46,848 nt of DNA from UBA1738 sp045580145 (lineage in GTDB: Bacteria > Bacillota > Clostridia > UBA1381), in contig JAZNNI010000024.1 in assembly GCA_045580145.1 (NCBI GenBank), positions 1-46,848 of the forward strand. The letters run 5' to 3'. Position 1 is the first letter of the stretch. Every line of letters starts with the position of its first letter. The notes under the pieces were generated by a model. It was given only the letters and a program-made list of their open reading frames with translations. It was not told where the DNA came from and ran no database searches. The translations under genes and the position numbers were made by a program. Positions 40,109 through 46,848 of this stretch are shown here, in pieces.

Positions 40109-41267
40109 TGTTGCAGTTATAGGAGGCGGTGCATCGGGCCTTGTTGCAGCGATTTTTGCTGCCAGAGGCGGTGCGACTGTAACTATTTTTGAAAAAAATC
40201 CACGTGTAGGGAAGAAGATTTTATCAACGGGAAACGGACGTTGTAATCTTACTAATTTTAGCACGGCTCCTGAGATATATAATTCTGATTTTGTTAAAGA
40301 TACATTAGATAGATTTTCTCCGGAAGATGCAGTTGCGTTTTTTGAGGGGATAGGACTTTTATCAAGGGTTGAGGATGAAGGAAGAGTTTACCCTGCAAGT
40401 GGACAGGCTTCTGCTGTTTTGGATGTGTTGAGGCTTGAAGTGGAACGACTTGGAGTTATGGTTTGTCCTGAATTTGATGCTGTGGAAATTGCTCGTAAGG
40501 GTAAAGGTTTTTTTGTGATTTCAAAAACGGGTGAGAGATATTTTCAGGATAAGGTTATTGTTGCAACAGGCGGAATGGCTGCACCAAAGTCGGGGTCTGA
40601 TGGGAGCGGATACAAGCTTTTAAAAAAACTTGGGCATACTGTGACAGAAGTAAGACCATCTTTGGTGCAGATAAAGACTTCAAAGAGTATTCAGGGAGTG
40701 CGGGCTTTTGGAAGAGTAGCTCTTGAAAACGGAAGGTCAGAGACGGGAGAAATTCAGTTTAATAACTATGGACTTTCCGGAATACCTGTGTTTGCGCTTT
40801 CAAAATATGCAAAAGCGGGAGATTCTGTTTTTGTTGACCTCTTGCCTGATTATGAAGAGGAAAAAGTTATCGAAATTTTGAATAAAAGACCTGTTCAGAC
40901 GTTAGAGACGTATATGACAGGAATTTTGAACAAGAATCTTGGACAGATGCTTTTAAAGGAATGCGGTATATATCCGCTATCACGAATGAGCGATGAGCTT
41001 TCACAAGAAGAAATTAGAAAGATTGCAAGTATGCTTAAATGCTGGCGATTTGAAATTACAGGGATAATGCCGTGGGACAATGCACAGGTAACGGCAGGAG
41101 GTATTAGCCTTGATGAAATAAATTCTAAAACAATGGAATCAAAGCTCGTGAAAAATTTATATATAACAGGCGAGCTTATGGATATAGATGCCCCTTGCGG
41201 CGGATTTAATCTTCATTGGGCGTGGGCAAGCGGCTTTGTGGCAGGAAGCGAGGCAGCTTGTGTATAG
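40098..41267 (+). CDS. NAD(P)/FAD-dependent oxidoreductase, HI0933/BaiN family
   Basis: A 389-aa flavoprotein. It has the dinucleotide-binding GGGASGLVAAIFAA (about 9-22), the family signature G-K-K-I-L-S-T-G-N-G-R-C-N-L-T-N (about 39-54), V-A-T-G-G-M-A-A-P-K-S-G-S-D-G-S-G, and the closing G-E-L-M-D-I-D-A-P-C-G-G-F-N-L-H-W-A-W-A-S-G. The family is widespread and mostly uncharacterised; one member, BaiN, acts on bile acid intermediates. The GTG at 40098 is chosen because AGGAGA lies 9 bases upstream and the FAD motif follows directly; an in-frame ATG at 40023 would add residues inside the transporter gene. Its stop overlaps the next gene. Confidence 0.9.
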   Translation: MKSSVAVIGGGASGLVAAIFAARGGATVTIFEKNPRVGKKILSTGNGRCNLTNFSTAPEIYNSDFVKDTLDRFSPEDAVAFFEGIGLLSRVEDEGRVYPASGQASAVLDVLRLEVERLGVMVCPEFDAVEIARKGKGFFVISKTGERYFQDKVIVATGGMAAPKSGSDGSGYKLLKKLGHTVTEVRPSLVQIKTSKSIQGVRAFGRVALENGRSETGEIQFNNYGLSGIPVFALSKYAKAGDSVFVDLLPDYEEEKVIEILNKRPVQTLETYMTGILNKNLGQMLLKECGIYPLSRMSDELSQEEIRKIASMLKCWRFEITGIMPWDNAQVTAGGISLDEINSKTMESKLVKNLYITGELMDIDAPCGGFNLHWAWASGFVAGSEAACV

Positions 41268-42801
41268 AATTGATAATATTAAGGTGCCGCTTTGTGATGA
41301 ACTAAAAAAGGAGCATATAGCAAAGCGTGCAGGAGTAAATGAAAAGGATATAATTTCTTTTAAGATAATAAAAAAGGCAGTAGATGCACGCAAAAAAAAT
41401 GACGTGCATTACGTATATACAGTGCTTATAAAAACTGAAAAAAAGCTTAAAGGGTTTGATAAATTTAAGCCCTGTGTGTATGAGTTTCCGAAAGGGAAAA
41501 AGCTTTTAAAAAGACCGCTTATTGTGGGCACAGGGCCGTGTGGTCTTTTTGCAGGACTTGTGCTTGCAAGAGCTGGCTATAAGCCGATACTGATAGAACG
41601 CGGAGCTGATGTTGATACGCGCCATAAGGTTGTAAGTGATTTTTGGGAAAAAGGAAAGCTGTCTGAAATTTCAAACGTGCAGTTTGGTGAGGGCGGTGCA
41701 GGCACTTTTTCCGATGGTAAGCTAAATAGCGGAATTCACGACAGCCGATGTCAGTTTGTGCTGGATACTTTTGCGGAGTTTGGAGCACCTTCAAGCATAA
41801 CATATTCCGCAAAGCCGCATATAGGTACAGATGTGTTAAGGAATGTGGTAAAGAATATTCGTTTTGAAATAGAAAAGCTTGGCGGAGAAGTCAGGTTTTT
41901 AAATAAGCTGACAGGGATAATGATTGATGAAGAACAGGTTTGCGGTGCGGAAGTTGAAGATGAAAAGGGAAGCTATGCAATCGAAACTGATAATATAATC
42001 CTTGCTATCGGGCATTCGGCAAGAGACACCTATCGTATGCTTCAAAAGCTCAATATAAAAATGGAGCAGAAGAATTTTTCTGTGGGTGTGCGAATTGAAC
42101 ATTCTCAGGAAATGATAAACAAAAGCCAGTACGGAGATTTTGCGAAGTATTTGGGGGCGGCGGATTACAAGCTTTCAGATCACTTTGAAAATGGAAGAAG
42201 TGCATATACATTTTGTATGTGTCCCGGTGGCGAAGTGGTTGCGTCTGCATCATATGAAGGCGGTGTTGTGACTAATGGTATGAGCAACTCGTCGCGTGAC
42301 GGAAAAAATGCAAACAGCGCCCTTTTGGTAAATGTATCTACCAAGGATTTTCCGTCAGATGACGTACTTTCAGGAGTTTTCTTGCAGGAGCAAATTGAGA
42401 AAAAGGCATTTGAGATAGGGGGAAAAAATTATTTTGCACCCGCTCAGTATGTCGGTGATTTTATGGGGGATGAGGTATGCAATAAAGTGATACCAACATA
42501 TAGACCCGGAGTTACATTCTGTGACATTTCTGAGGTTTTTCCGGAGTTTGTTACTGAAACGATAAAGCTGGCAATACCACGGTTTGATAAAAAGCTCAAG
42601 GGCTTTGCGTCGGGCGGCGCTGTTATGACTGCACCTGAGACGAGAAGCTCTGCACCTGTCAGAATTTTGAGGGATAAAGAGACATATATGTCTTCTATAA
42701 AAGGTCTTTATCCGGCAGGCGAAGGGGCTGGATATGCTGGCGGTATAATGAGTGCTGCCGTGGATGGAATAAAAGTAAGTGAGGCATTGGTAAGGAGCTA
42801 A
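41260..42801 (+). CDS. NAD(P)/FAD-dependent dehydrogenase (COG2509-like)
   Basis: A 513-aa flavoprotein. The N-terminal 90 residues are an accessory domain (V-x-D-A-R-K-K-N-D-V-H-Y-V-Y). Then comes VGTGPCGLFAGLVLARAGYK (FAD site, about 88-107) and F-G-E-G-G-A-G-T-F-S-D-G-K-L-N-S (about 145-160), the signature of a large uncharacterised dehydrogenase family. The end has E-G-A-G-Y-A-G-G-I-M-S-A-A-V-D-G. GTG 41260 is chosen because GAGG lies 6 bases upstream and the family N-terminus begins there; an in-frame start at 41188 lies deep in the previous gene. It overlaps that gene by 8 bases, so these two oxidoreductases are coupled. Reaction unknown. Confidence 0.88.
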   Translation: MYRIDNIKVPLCDELKKEHIAKRAGVNEKDIISFKIIKKAVDARKKNDVHYVYTVLIKTEKKLKGFDKFKPCVYEFPKGKKLLKRPLIVGTGPCGLFAGLVLARAGYKPILIERGADVDTRHKVVSDFWEKGKLSEISNVQFGEGGAGTFSDGKLNSGIHDSRCQFVLDTFAEFGAPSSITYSAKPHIGTDVLRNVVKNIRFEIEKLGGEVRFLNKLTGIMIDEEQVCGAEVEDEKGSYAIETDNIILAIGHSARDTYRMLQKLNIKMEQKNFSVGVRIEHSQEMINKSQYGDFAKYLGAADYKLSDHFENGRSAYTFCMCPGGEVVASASYEGGVVTNGMSNSSRDGKNANSALLVNVSTKDFPSDDVLSGVFLQEQIEKKAFEIGGKNYFAPAQYVGDFMGDEVCNKVIPTYRPGVTFCDISEVFPEFVTETIKLAIPRFDKKLKGFASGGAVMTAPETRSSAPVRILRDKETYMSSIKGLYPAGEGAGYAGGIMSAAVDGIKVSEALVRS

Positions 42802-42822
42802 TAAAAGAGAGGGACAAAAGTT

Positions 42823-43929
42823 TTGAGGCGATTTTTCACAGATGAAAAATATTCGGATTTTAAAAATCTGAAGAATAAAGGCTTTACAGGCGTTATTTTT
42901 GAATATGGCGAGAATATAGAAGAAAAGATTTTGCTTGCCGCAACAAGCGGTCTTGAAATTTGGATTTTGCTTTCCAGAAAAGAAAGCATACCTTTTTCTC
43001 ACCTTTTAAATATAGGCGGAAGGATGTCGATTGAAGAAGAAAATGTTTATGCAGTTATGCCAGAATTAATAGGAGAGTATTTGTCAAAGCTTGATGAATG
43101 CGCTGAAAAGGTTACAGGGGTTATTATTCCTCTGCCTGATGTTCGTGGAATTATCTGGAGTGATTCGCTTGAGGATGAATGTGAGAGACTTGAAATCGAT
43201 AAAAATGAATGTCTTGTTGACCTCTTTGTTGAGGAAAATATTGAAAGTGCATATCGTTCGTGGTATTATGAAAGAGCAGAGAAAATTATCATAAATGAAT
43301 TTTTACTGCCTGTGAAAAAGTGTGCTGAGACTTATGGAAAAAGGGTATCTTTTGATATAGGTAAAATTGAGACTCAATATGACCTTGCAGAAAAGTTTGT
43401 AAATCCGTTTCGGCTTGTCGAGGAAGGACTGTCTCTTTCAATGAGATGGGGAAAAGAAAATAGCAGCGAAGCCAAAGCAATGGTTTTGAGTATGAGTGAT
43501 GAAAGCTTGAATATATTAGCGGAAGAGTGCTTTGACGAGTCTTTAGAAAACAAGACATCAGAAGAAAATATTTTACTTATTAAGCCGTCAAGAGGTGTAA
43601 TGGAGCGCTATGTAAGGCGGAAAAAGAAAAAATATCGCACCGAAACACCTGCTATTGTTGCAGCGATGGACGGAACATATTATACAAGTATGCTTTTTGA
43701 AAAAGGCTTTAACTTTAACCAGACGGATGAGTTTGGTGTTGAAAAATATGGGACAGTAGAAGACGGAAAAATTAAACTTGGTGACAGGGAATACAATCGC
43801 ATTTTAATTTGTGATAGCTGTAGGTTTTCGGACAAAGGTATGGAAATACTTACAAATGCGGAGAAAAGCGGCGTAAAGATAAATGATAAAGATTTAATGA
43901 GTATTCTTTGGTCGGAAGCGGAGGAGTAG
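42823..43929 (+). CDS. Unrecognised 368-aa cytoplasmic protein
   Basis: I cannot name this protein. It has no signal peptide or membrane helix. Residues 1-60 read like the first strands and helices of a beta/alpha barrel (NKGFTGVIFEYGENI, then L-E-I-W-I-L-L-S). Around 160-190, E-F-L-L-P-V-K-K-C-A-E-T-Y-G-K-R-V-S-F-D-I-G vaguely resembles the region in large glycoside hydrolases where a helix precedes a catalytic strand. No catalytic acid pair can be pointed out. Residues 265-285 are strongly basic (RYVRRKKKKYR). The TTG start at 42823 is supported by GAGAGGG about 10 bases upstream. It lies 21 bases after an oxidoreductase gene and one base before rluB, so it is co-transcribed with them. Confidence 0.75.
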   Translation: MRRFFTDEKYSDFKNLKNKGFTGVIFEYGENIEEKILLAATSGLEIWILLSRKESIPFSHLLNIGGRMSIEEENVYAVMPELIGEYLSKLDECAEKVTGVIIPLPDVRGIIWSDSLEDECERLEIDKNECLVDLFVEENIESAYRSWYYERAEKIIINEFLLPVKKCAETYGKRVSFDIGKIETQYDLAEKFVNPFRLVEEGLSLSMRWGKENSSEAKAMVLSMSDESLNILAEECFDESLENKTSEENILLIKPSRGVMERYVRRKKKKYRTETPAIVAAMDGTYYTSMLFEKGFNFNQTDEFGVEKYGTVEDGKIKLGDREYNRILICDSCRFSDKGMEILTNAEKSGVKINDKDLMSILWSEAEE

Positions 43930-43930
43930 T

Positions 43931-44656
43931 ATGGGAGAAATTGTAAGACTTCAAAAATATATTGCAATGTGCGGCGTGGCATCAAGACGTGCAGCTGAGC
44001 AGCTTATAGCTGACGGAAAAGTAACCGTAAATGGTGAAAAGGTTATGGAGCAGGGCATTAAGGTTGAGATTGGAGCGGACAGTGTATCTGTTGACGGAAA
44101 GGCAATAAAACCGAGCGGAAAGAATTATTATATTATGCTTAATAAACCCGTGGGATATGTTTCGACTGTAAAGGACCAGTTTGAAAGAGCGACTGTGTTA
44201 GACCTTATAGGCAGCGAAATAAAGGAGCGCATTTTCCCTGTCGGAAGACTTGACTACGATACAGAGGGGCTTCTTATTCTAACCAATGACGGCGATTTCA
44301 CTTATAAGGTAACGCACCCGAGACATAATATTGACAAGACCTATATTGCCGTCTTAAAGGGCGGAATTTCGATTAAAGGCTTAGCACAATTAAGAAATGG
44401 TGTCAGACTTGATGACGGATTTGTGACATCACCTGCAAAGGTTGAAATGATAGATGCAGTAGATGGGCATACAACAATTAAAATCACAATCCACGAGGGA
44501 AAAAACAGGCAGGTAAGACGTATGTTTGAAGCTGTCGGCTCAAAGGTCAAGGAACTTCAGCGCATAAGCATAGGAAGTGTTGAGCTTGGAAATCTTCCGC
44601 TCGGCAGATGGCGTCACTTAACTTCGCACGAGGTTAACTATCTTAAAAATCTGTAA
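43931..44656 (+). CDS. rluB: 23S rRNA pseudouridine synthase, RluB family
   Basis: A 241-aa RsuA/RluB-type pseudouridine synthase, which in Bacteria modifies a uridine near the peptidyl-transferase centre of 23S rRNA. The N-terminal S4 domain is visible (LQKYIAMCGVASRRAAEQLI, then G-K-V-T-V-N-G-E). The catalytic motif GRLDYDTEGLLILTNDG (about 98-114) contains the essential Asp. The end has H-E-G-K-N-R-Q-V-R-R-M-F-E-A-V-G. GGAGTAG lies just upstream. It is the last gene of the run that starts at 38963. Confidence 0.95.
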   Translation: MGEIVRLQKYIAMCGVASRRAAEQLIADGKVTVNGEKVMEQGIKVEIGADSVSVDGKAIKPSGKNYYIMLNKPVGYVSTVKDQFERATVLDLIGSEIKERIFPVGRLDYDTEGLLILTNDGDFTYKVTHPRHNIDKTYIAVLKGGISIKGLAQLRNGVRLDDGFVTSPAKVEMIDAVDGHTTIKITIHEGKNRQVRRMFEAVGSKVKELQRISIGSVELGNLPLGRWRHLTSHEVNYLKNL

Positions 44657-44682
44657 TAAAAAGAAAAACTAAACAAATATTC

Positions 44683-44713
44683 AAAGTACACAAATATGAT
44701 TGTGTACTTTTTT
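44683..44713 (+). terminator. Terminator after rluB
   Basis: AAAGTACACAA (44683-44693) pairs perfectly with TTGTGTACTTT (44700-44710), loop of six, then T run. Confidence 0.9.
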
Positions 44714-44744
44714 ATTAAAAATAGTGAAAAATTTGTCAAAGTAC

Positions 44745-44773
44745 TTGAAAAATATTGTATTTTATTGTAAAAT
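44745..44773 (+). promoter_or_regulatory. Promoter of the sodium-pumping decarboxylase operon
   Basis: TTGAAA (44745-44750), 17-base spacer, TAAAAT (44768-44773). The leader to the oadG start is about 70 bases. Confidence 0.65.
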
Positions 44774-44849
44774 GTATACTGAGGTAAATTTGAAAAAAAT
44801 ATAACAATTTTGCCTGATAGGAAGAATTGTTGAAGGGAGGATAATAGTT

Positions 44850-45146
44850 ATGACAGAAGCAGTAAAAGCAGCTGAATTATCAAATGCTATGGTTGTGGGA
44901 ATTGGTCTTGGCACAGTTTTCGTAGGACTTATTGCACTTATAGTTTTGTGCTACTTGATGAGTGCATTTTGTAAAATGCTGAAAAAGGATGCTCCGCAAA
45001 GTAGCGAACAGAAAGCACCTGCACAAGCCCCTAATGTACCTGTTGCTAACAAGCAGGAAATTTTGGCAGCTTGCTGTGCAGTAATAGCTGAAGAGCTCAG
45101 CACAGAGGCAAACAATATTAAGGTTTTATCCTTTAAAAGACTGTAA
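44850..45146 (+). CDS. oadG: Oxaloacetate decarboxylase gamma chain (OadG)
   Basis: A 98-aa small subunit. One membrane helix (about 14-38, GLGTVFVGLIALIVLCYLM) is followed by a polar linker rich in Ala and Pro and a C-terminal segment. OadG holds the membrane complex together and helps bind zinc to the carboxyltransferase subunit. GGGAGG precedes ATG by about 8 bases. Identity rests on size, topology and its position before the biotin carrier and beta-subunit genes. Confidence 0.85.
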   Translation: MTEAVKAAELSNAMVVGIGLGTVFVGLIALIVLCYLMSAFCKMLKKDAPQSSEQKAPAQAPNVPVANKQEILAACCAVIAEELSTEANNIKVLSFKRL

Positions 45147-45185
45147 ATGCTTTTATCGAAGGGAAAGAGAAAGGAAGTATAAAAA

Positions 45186-45542
45186 ATGAAAAAGTATAGA
45201 GTAAACGTAAATGGAACAAGCTATGAAATTGAAATCGAATTAATGGGCGAATCAGAAGCAGCTGCAGCAAAAACATCTGCTCCTGTACCTGCTGCTGCCC
45301 CTGCTGCTGCACCTGTAGCTGCTGGCGAAGGTGAAAAGATTGCAAGCCCAATGCCTGGAACAATTCTTGATATCAAGGTAAATGTAGGAGATACTGTTAA
45401 AAAGGGTCAGGTTCTTATGATTTTGGAAGCTATGAAGATGGAAAACGAAATTATGGCAGGAGCTGACGGACAGATTACATCAATCGGCGTTACAAAGGGT
45501 GCATCTGTTCAGACAGGCGATATGCTTTGCACAATTAAATAA
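45186..45542 (+). CDS. Biotin carboxyl carrier subunit of sodium-pumping decarboxylase
   Basis: A 118-aa biotin carrier. The biotin-accepting lysine is K84 in E-A-M-K-M-E-N. A flexible Ala/Pro linker (about 31-46) precedes the biotinyl domain (about 51-118: SPMPGTILDIKVNVGD, then E-A-M-K-M-E-N). It carries CO2 from the alpha subunit to the membrane beta subunit, where decarboxylation drives sodium export. Having it as a separate gene, not fused to the alpha subunit, is a common clostridial arrangement. Confidence 0.93.
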   Translation: MKKYRVNVNGTSYEIEIELMGESEAAAAKTSAPVPAAAPAAAPVAAGEGEKIASPMPGTILDIKVNVGDTVKKGQVLMILEAMKMENEIMAGADGQITSIGVTKGASVQTGDMLCTIK

Positions 45543-45557
45543 TTGGGGGAATAAAAA

Positions 45558-46802
45558 ATGGAAACAATAATGAATTTTATTCACCAGACAGGCTTTTATA
45601 TGCTCACTATCGGTGATAGCTGGAAAACAGTGCTGATGGTTGCAATCGCATGTGTGCTTTTGTATCTGGCTATTGTGAAGAAGTTTGAGCCACTACTTTT
45701 ATTGCCAATCGCATTTGGTATGTTACTTACTAACCTTATCGGTGCAGAGGTTTATCACGAGGCACTCTTCGCCGGCGGACACGTTCACTGGGATTTGTTC
45801 GGCGGTGCTGCCAATGAGGCGGGGCAGGTTATAACACCTGGACTTATAGACATACTGTACTTAGGTGTTAAGCTTGGAGTTTATCCGTGTCTTATCTTTA
45901 TAGGTGTCGGTGCTATGACAGACTTCGGACCGCTGATTGCAAACCCGAAGAGCTTACTTTTAGGAGCTGCAGCTCAGCTTGGTATTTTTATGACATTCTT
46001 AGGTGTTAGAGAGCTTTTTCCACTTATTTTAGGCTCTGAGGCTTTAAATGAGCTTTTAGGAGGAACACTTATCGAAAAGCTTGCTGCTTCTGTTGGTATT
46101 ATCGGCGGTGCAGACGGTCCGACAGCAATCTTTGTTACATCAAAGCTTGCACCTAATTTCTTAGGACCAATCGCTGTTGCAGCGTATTCATATATGGCAC
46201 TCGTCCCTGTAATTCAGCCTCCTATTATGAAGGCTTTGACAACAAAGAAGGAAAGACAGATTGTTATGACAGCTCTCCGTCCTGTTTCAAAGACAGAGAA
46301 AATCCTTTTCCCGATTGTTGTTACAATTTTCGTTGCATGGCTAGTGCCATCAGCAGCTCCGCTTGTAGGTTCACTTATGCTTGGTAACTTATTAACAGAA
46401 TCAGGTGTTTGTGACAGACTTGCAAAAACTGTTCAGAATGAACTTATGAATATAGTAACTGTATTCTTAGGCTTGTCAGTAGGTGCGACAGCAACTGCAG
46501 ATACATTCTTATCACCGCTTACACTTTGCATACTTGCTATGGGTATAGTTGCATTTGGTATGGGTACAGCAGGCGGTGTATTACTTGCTAAGTTTATGAA
46601 CTTGTTTGTAAAAGAAAAAATCAATCCGCTTATCGGCTCTGCAGGTGTATCAGCCGTTCCGATGGCCGCTCGCGTATCGCAAGCCGAGGGACAAAAAGCT
46701 AATCCTTCAAACTTCTTGCTTATGCATGCTATGGGACCGAACGTTGCCGGTGTTATCGGTTCGGCCATTGCAGCAGGCGTACTTATAGCAATATTTGGTT
46801 AA
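45558..46802 (+). CDS. oadB: Sodium-translocating decarboxylase beta subunit (OadB-type)
   Basis: A 414-aa membrane protein with about nine hydrophobic segments. It decarboxylates carboxybiotin and moves sodium out of the cell. Family marks: G-V-G-A-M-T-D-F-G-P-L-I-A-N-P (about 112-126), the sodium/biotin-site GIIGGADGPTAIFVTSKLAP (about 175-194, with the key Asp), and G-V-G-N-x-x-x-E-like late helices (here LMLGNLLTESGV, then SVGATATADTFL). GGGGA precedes ATG. It cannot be told apart from the methylmalonyl-CoA or glutaconyl-CoA versions by this subunit alone; the next gene suggests oxaloacetate. Confidence 0.92.
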   Translation: METIMNFIHQTGFYMLTIGDSWKTVLMVAIACVLLYLAIVKKFEPLLLLPIAFGMLLTNLIGAEVYHEALFAGGHVHWDLFGGAANEAGQVITPGLIDILYLGVKLGVYPCLIFIGVGAMTDFGPLIANPKSLLLGAAAQLGIFMTFLGVRELFPLILGSEALNELLGGTLIEKLAASVGIIGGADGPTAIFVTSKLAPNFLGPIAVAAYSYMALVPVIQPPIMKALTTKKERQIVMTALRPVSKTEKILFPIVVTIFVAWLVPSAAPLVGSLMLGNLLTESGVCDRLAKTVQNELMNIVTVFLGLSVGATATADTFLSPLTLCILAMGIVAFGMGTAGGVLLAKFMNLFVKEKINPLIGSAGVSAVPMAARVSQAEGQKANPSNFLLMHAMGPNVAGVIGSAIAAGVLIAIFG

Positions 46803-46815
46803 TTGAGGTATTTAT

Positions 46816-46848
46816 ATGGAAAAGAAAAAACTTTATATAACTGATACC
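46816..46848 (+). CDS. oadA: Start of probable oxaloacetate decarboxylase alpha subunit (cut by window end)
   Basis: Only 11 codons are present: MEKKKLYITDT. This fits the start of OadA or pyruvate carboxylase subunit B, where L-x-I-T-D-T leads into V-L-R-D-A-H-Q-S-L, and does not fit methylmalonyl-CoA decarboxylase alpha. GAGG lies about 8 bases upstream, and the gene follows oadB by 13 bases. The call rests on these residues plus operon context. Confidence 0.6.
   Translation, partial: MEKKKLYITDT

Noticed and set aside
45133..45363. Gln-rich minus-strand frame in the biotin carrier gene
   Set aside because: It is the complement of the Ala/Pro linker codons; low-complexity shadow.
1..46848. 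CRISPR arrays, tRNA or rRNA genes, prophage or integrase genes
   Set aside because: No regularly spaced repeats, no CCA-ended cloverleaf or rRNA-like stretch, and no phage or recombinase motifs were seen on either strand.

Overview
The window is a chromosomal stretch of an AT-rich, monoderm, endospore-forming anaerobe, most likely a member of class Clostridia (Bacillota). The evidence is spoVAD-spoVAE, yabP-yabQ and a SpoVB-like flippase for sporulation, two S-layer-homology (SLH) surface proteins, a sodium-pumping decarboxylase operon, strong TTGACA/TATAAT promoters and GGAGG ribosome binding sites. No rRNA, tRNA, CRISPR array, prophage or transposase gene was seen. Most of the window is ordinary, closely packed core genome; the accessory parts are at about 4.98-6.9 kb and 18.1-23.2 kb.

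Layout. 0-5 kb: a zinc-ribbon/TM2 membrane protein, murD, then three translationally coupled M42 aminopeptidases. 5-7.5 kb: a scar with the C-terminal remnant of a beta-lactamase-like serine hydrolase and a truncated, catalytically dead copy of the start of a histidine phosphatase gene, then an M20 amidohydrolase and the intact histidine phosphatase. 7.5-10 kb: an AraC-type regulator and spoVAD-spoVAE, with no spoVAC. 10-14.6 kb: a PutP-type sodium symporter, a polar amino acid ABC transporter and a metallophosphoesterase. 14.7-18 kb: tig-clpP-clpX.

18-23.2 kb: a divergent XRE repressor faces tandem promoters that carry a 16-bp direct repeat. They drive a 58-aa protein, a 153-aa orphan, a 1221-aa secreted beta-helix/GLUG-like protein and a 57-aa protein. 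The two micro-proteins share a KKY-(I/L)-KP N-terminus. This is the best candidate for an undescribed system.

23.3-29 kb: a SpoVB-like flippase (minus strand), hup, and the rqcP-yabP-yabQ-divIC-yabR cluster, where a terminator-like hairpin and a candidate sigma-E promoter overlap just before yabP. 27.7-34 kb: pncB-tsaC-ywlE-rimI-tsaD (NAD salvage, tRNA t6A synthesis, arginine dephosphorylation), then lepA. 34-39 kb: two SLH surface proteins behind long leaders. 39-44.7 kb: an AI-2E-family permease, two flavoprotein oxidoreductases, an unrecognised 368-aa protein and rluB. 44.7 kb to the end: oadG, biotin carrier, oadB and the first 11 codons of the probable alpha subunit of oxaloacetate decarboxylase.

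The themes are peptide and amino acid use (M42, M20, PutP, ABC importer), sodium bioenergetics (decarboxylase and symporter), sporulation, and an elaborate cell surface. All calls come from reading the sequence; no database search was run.
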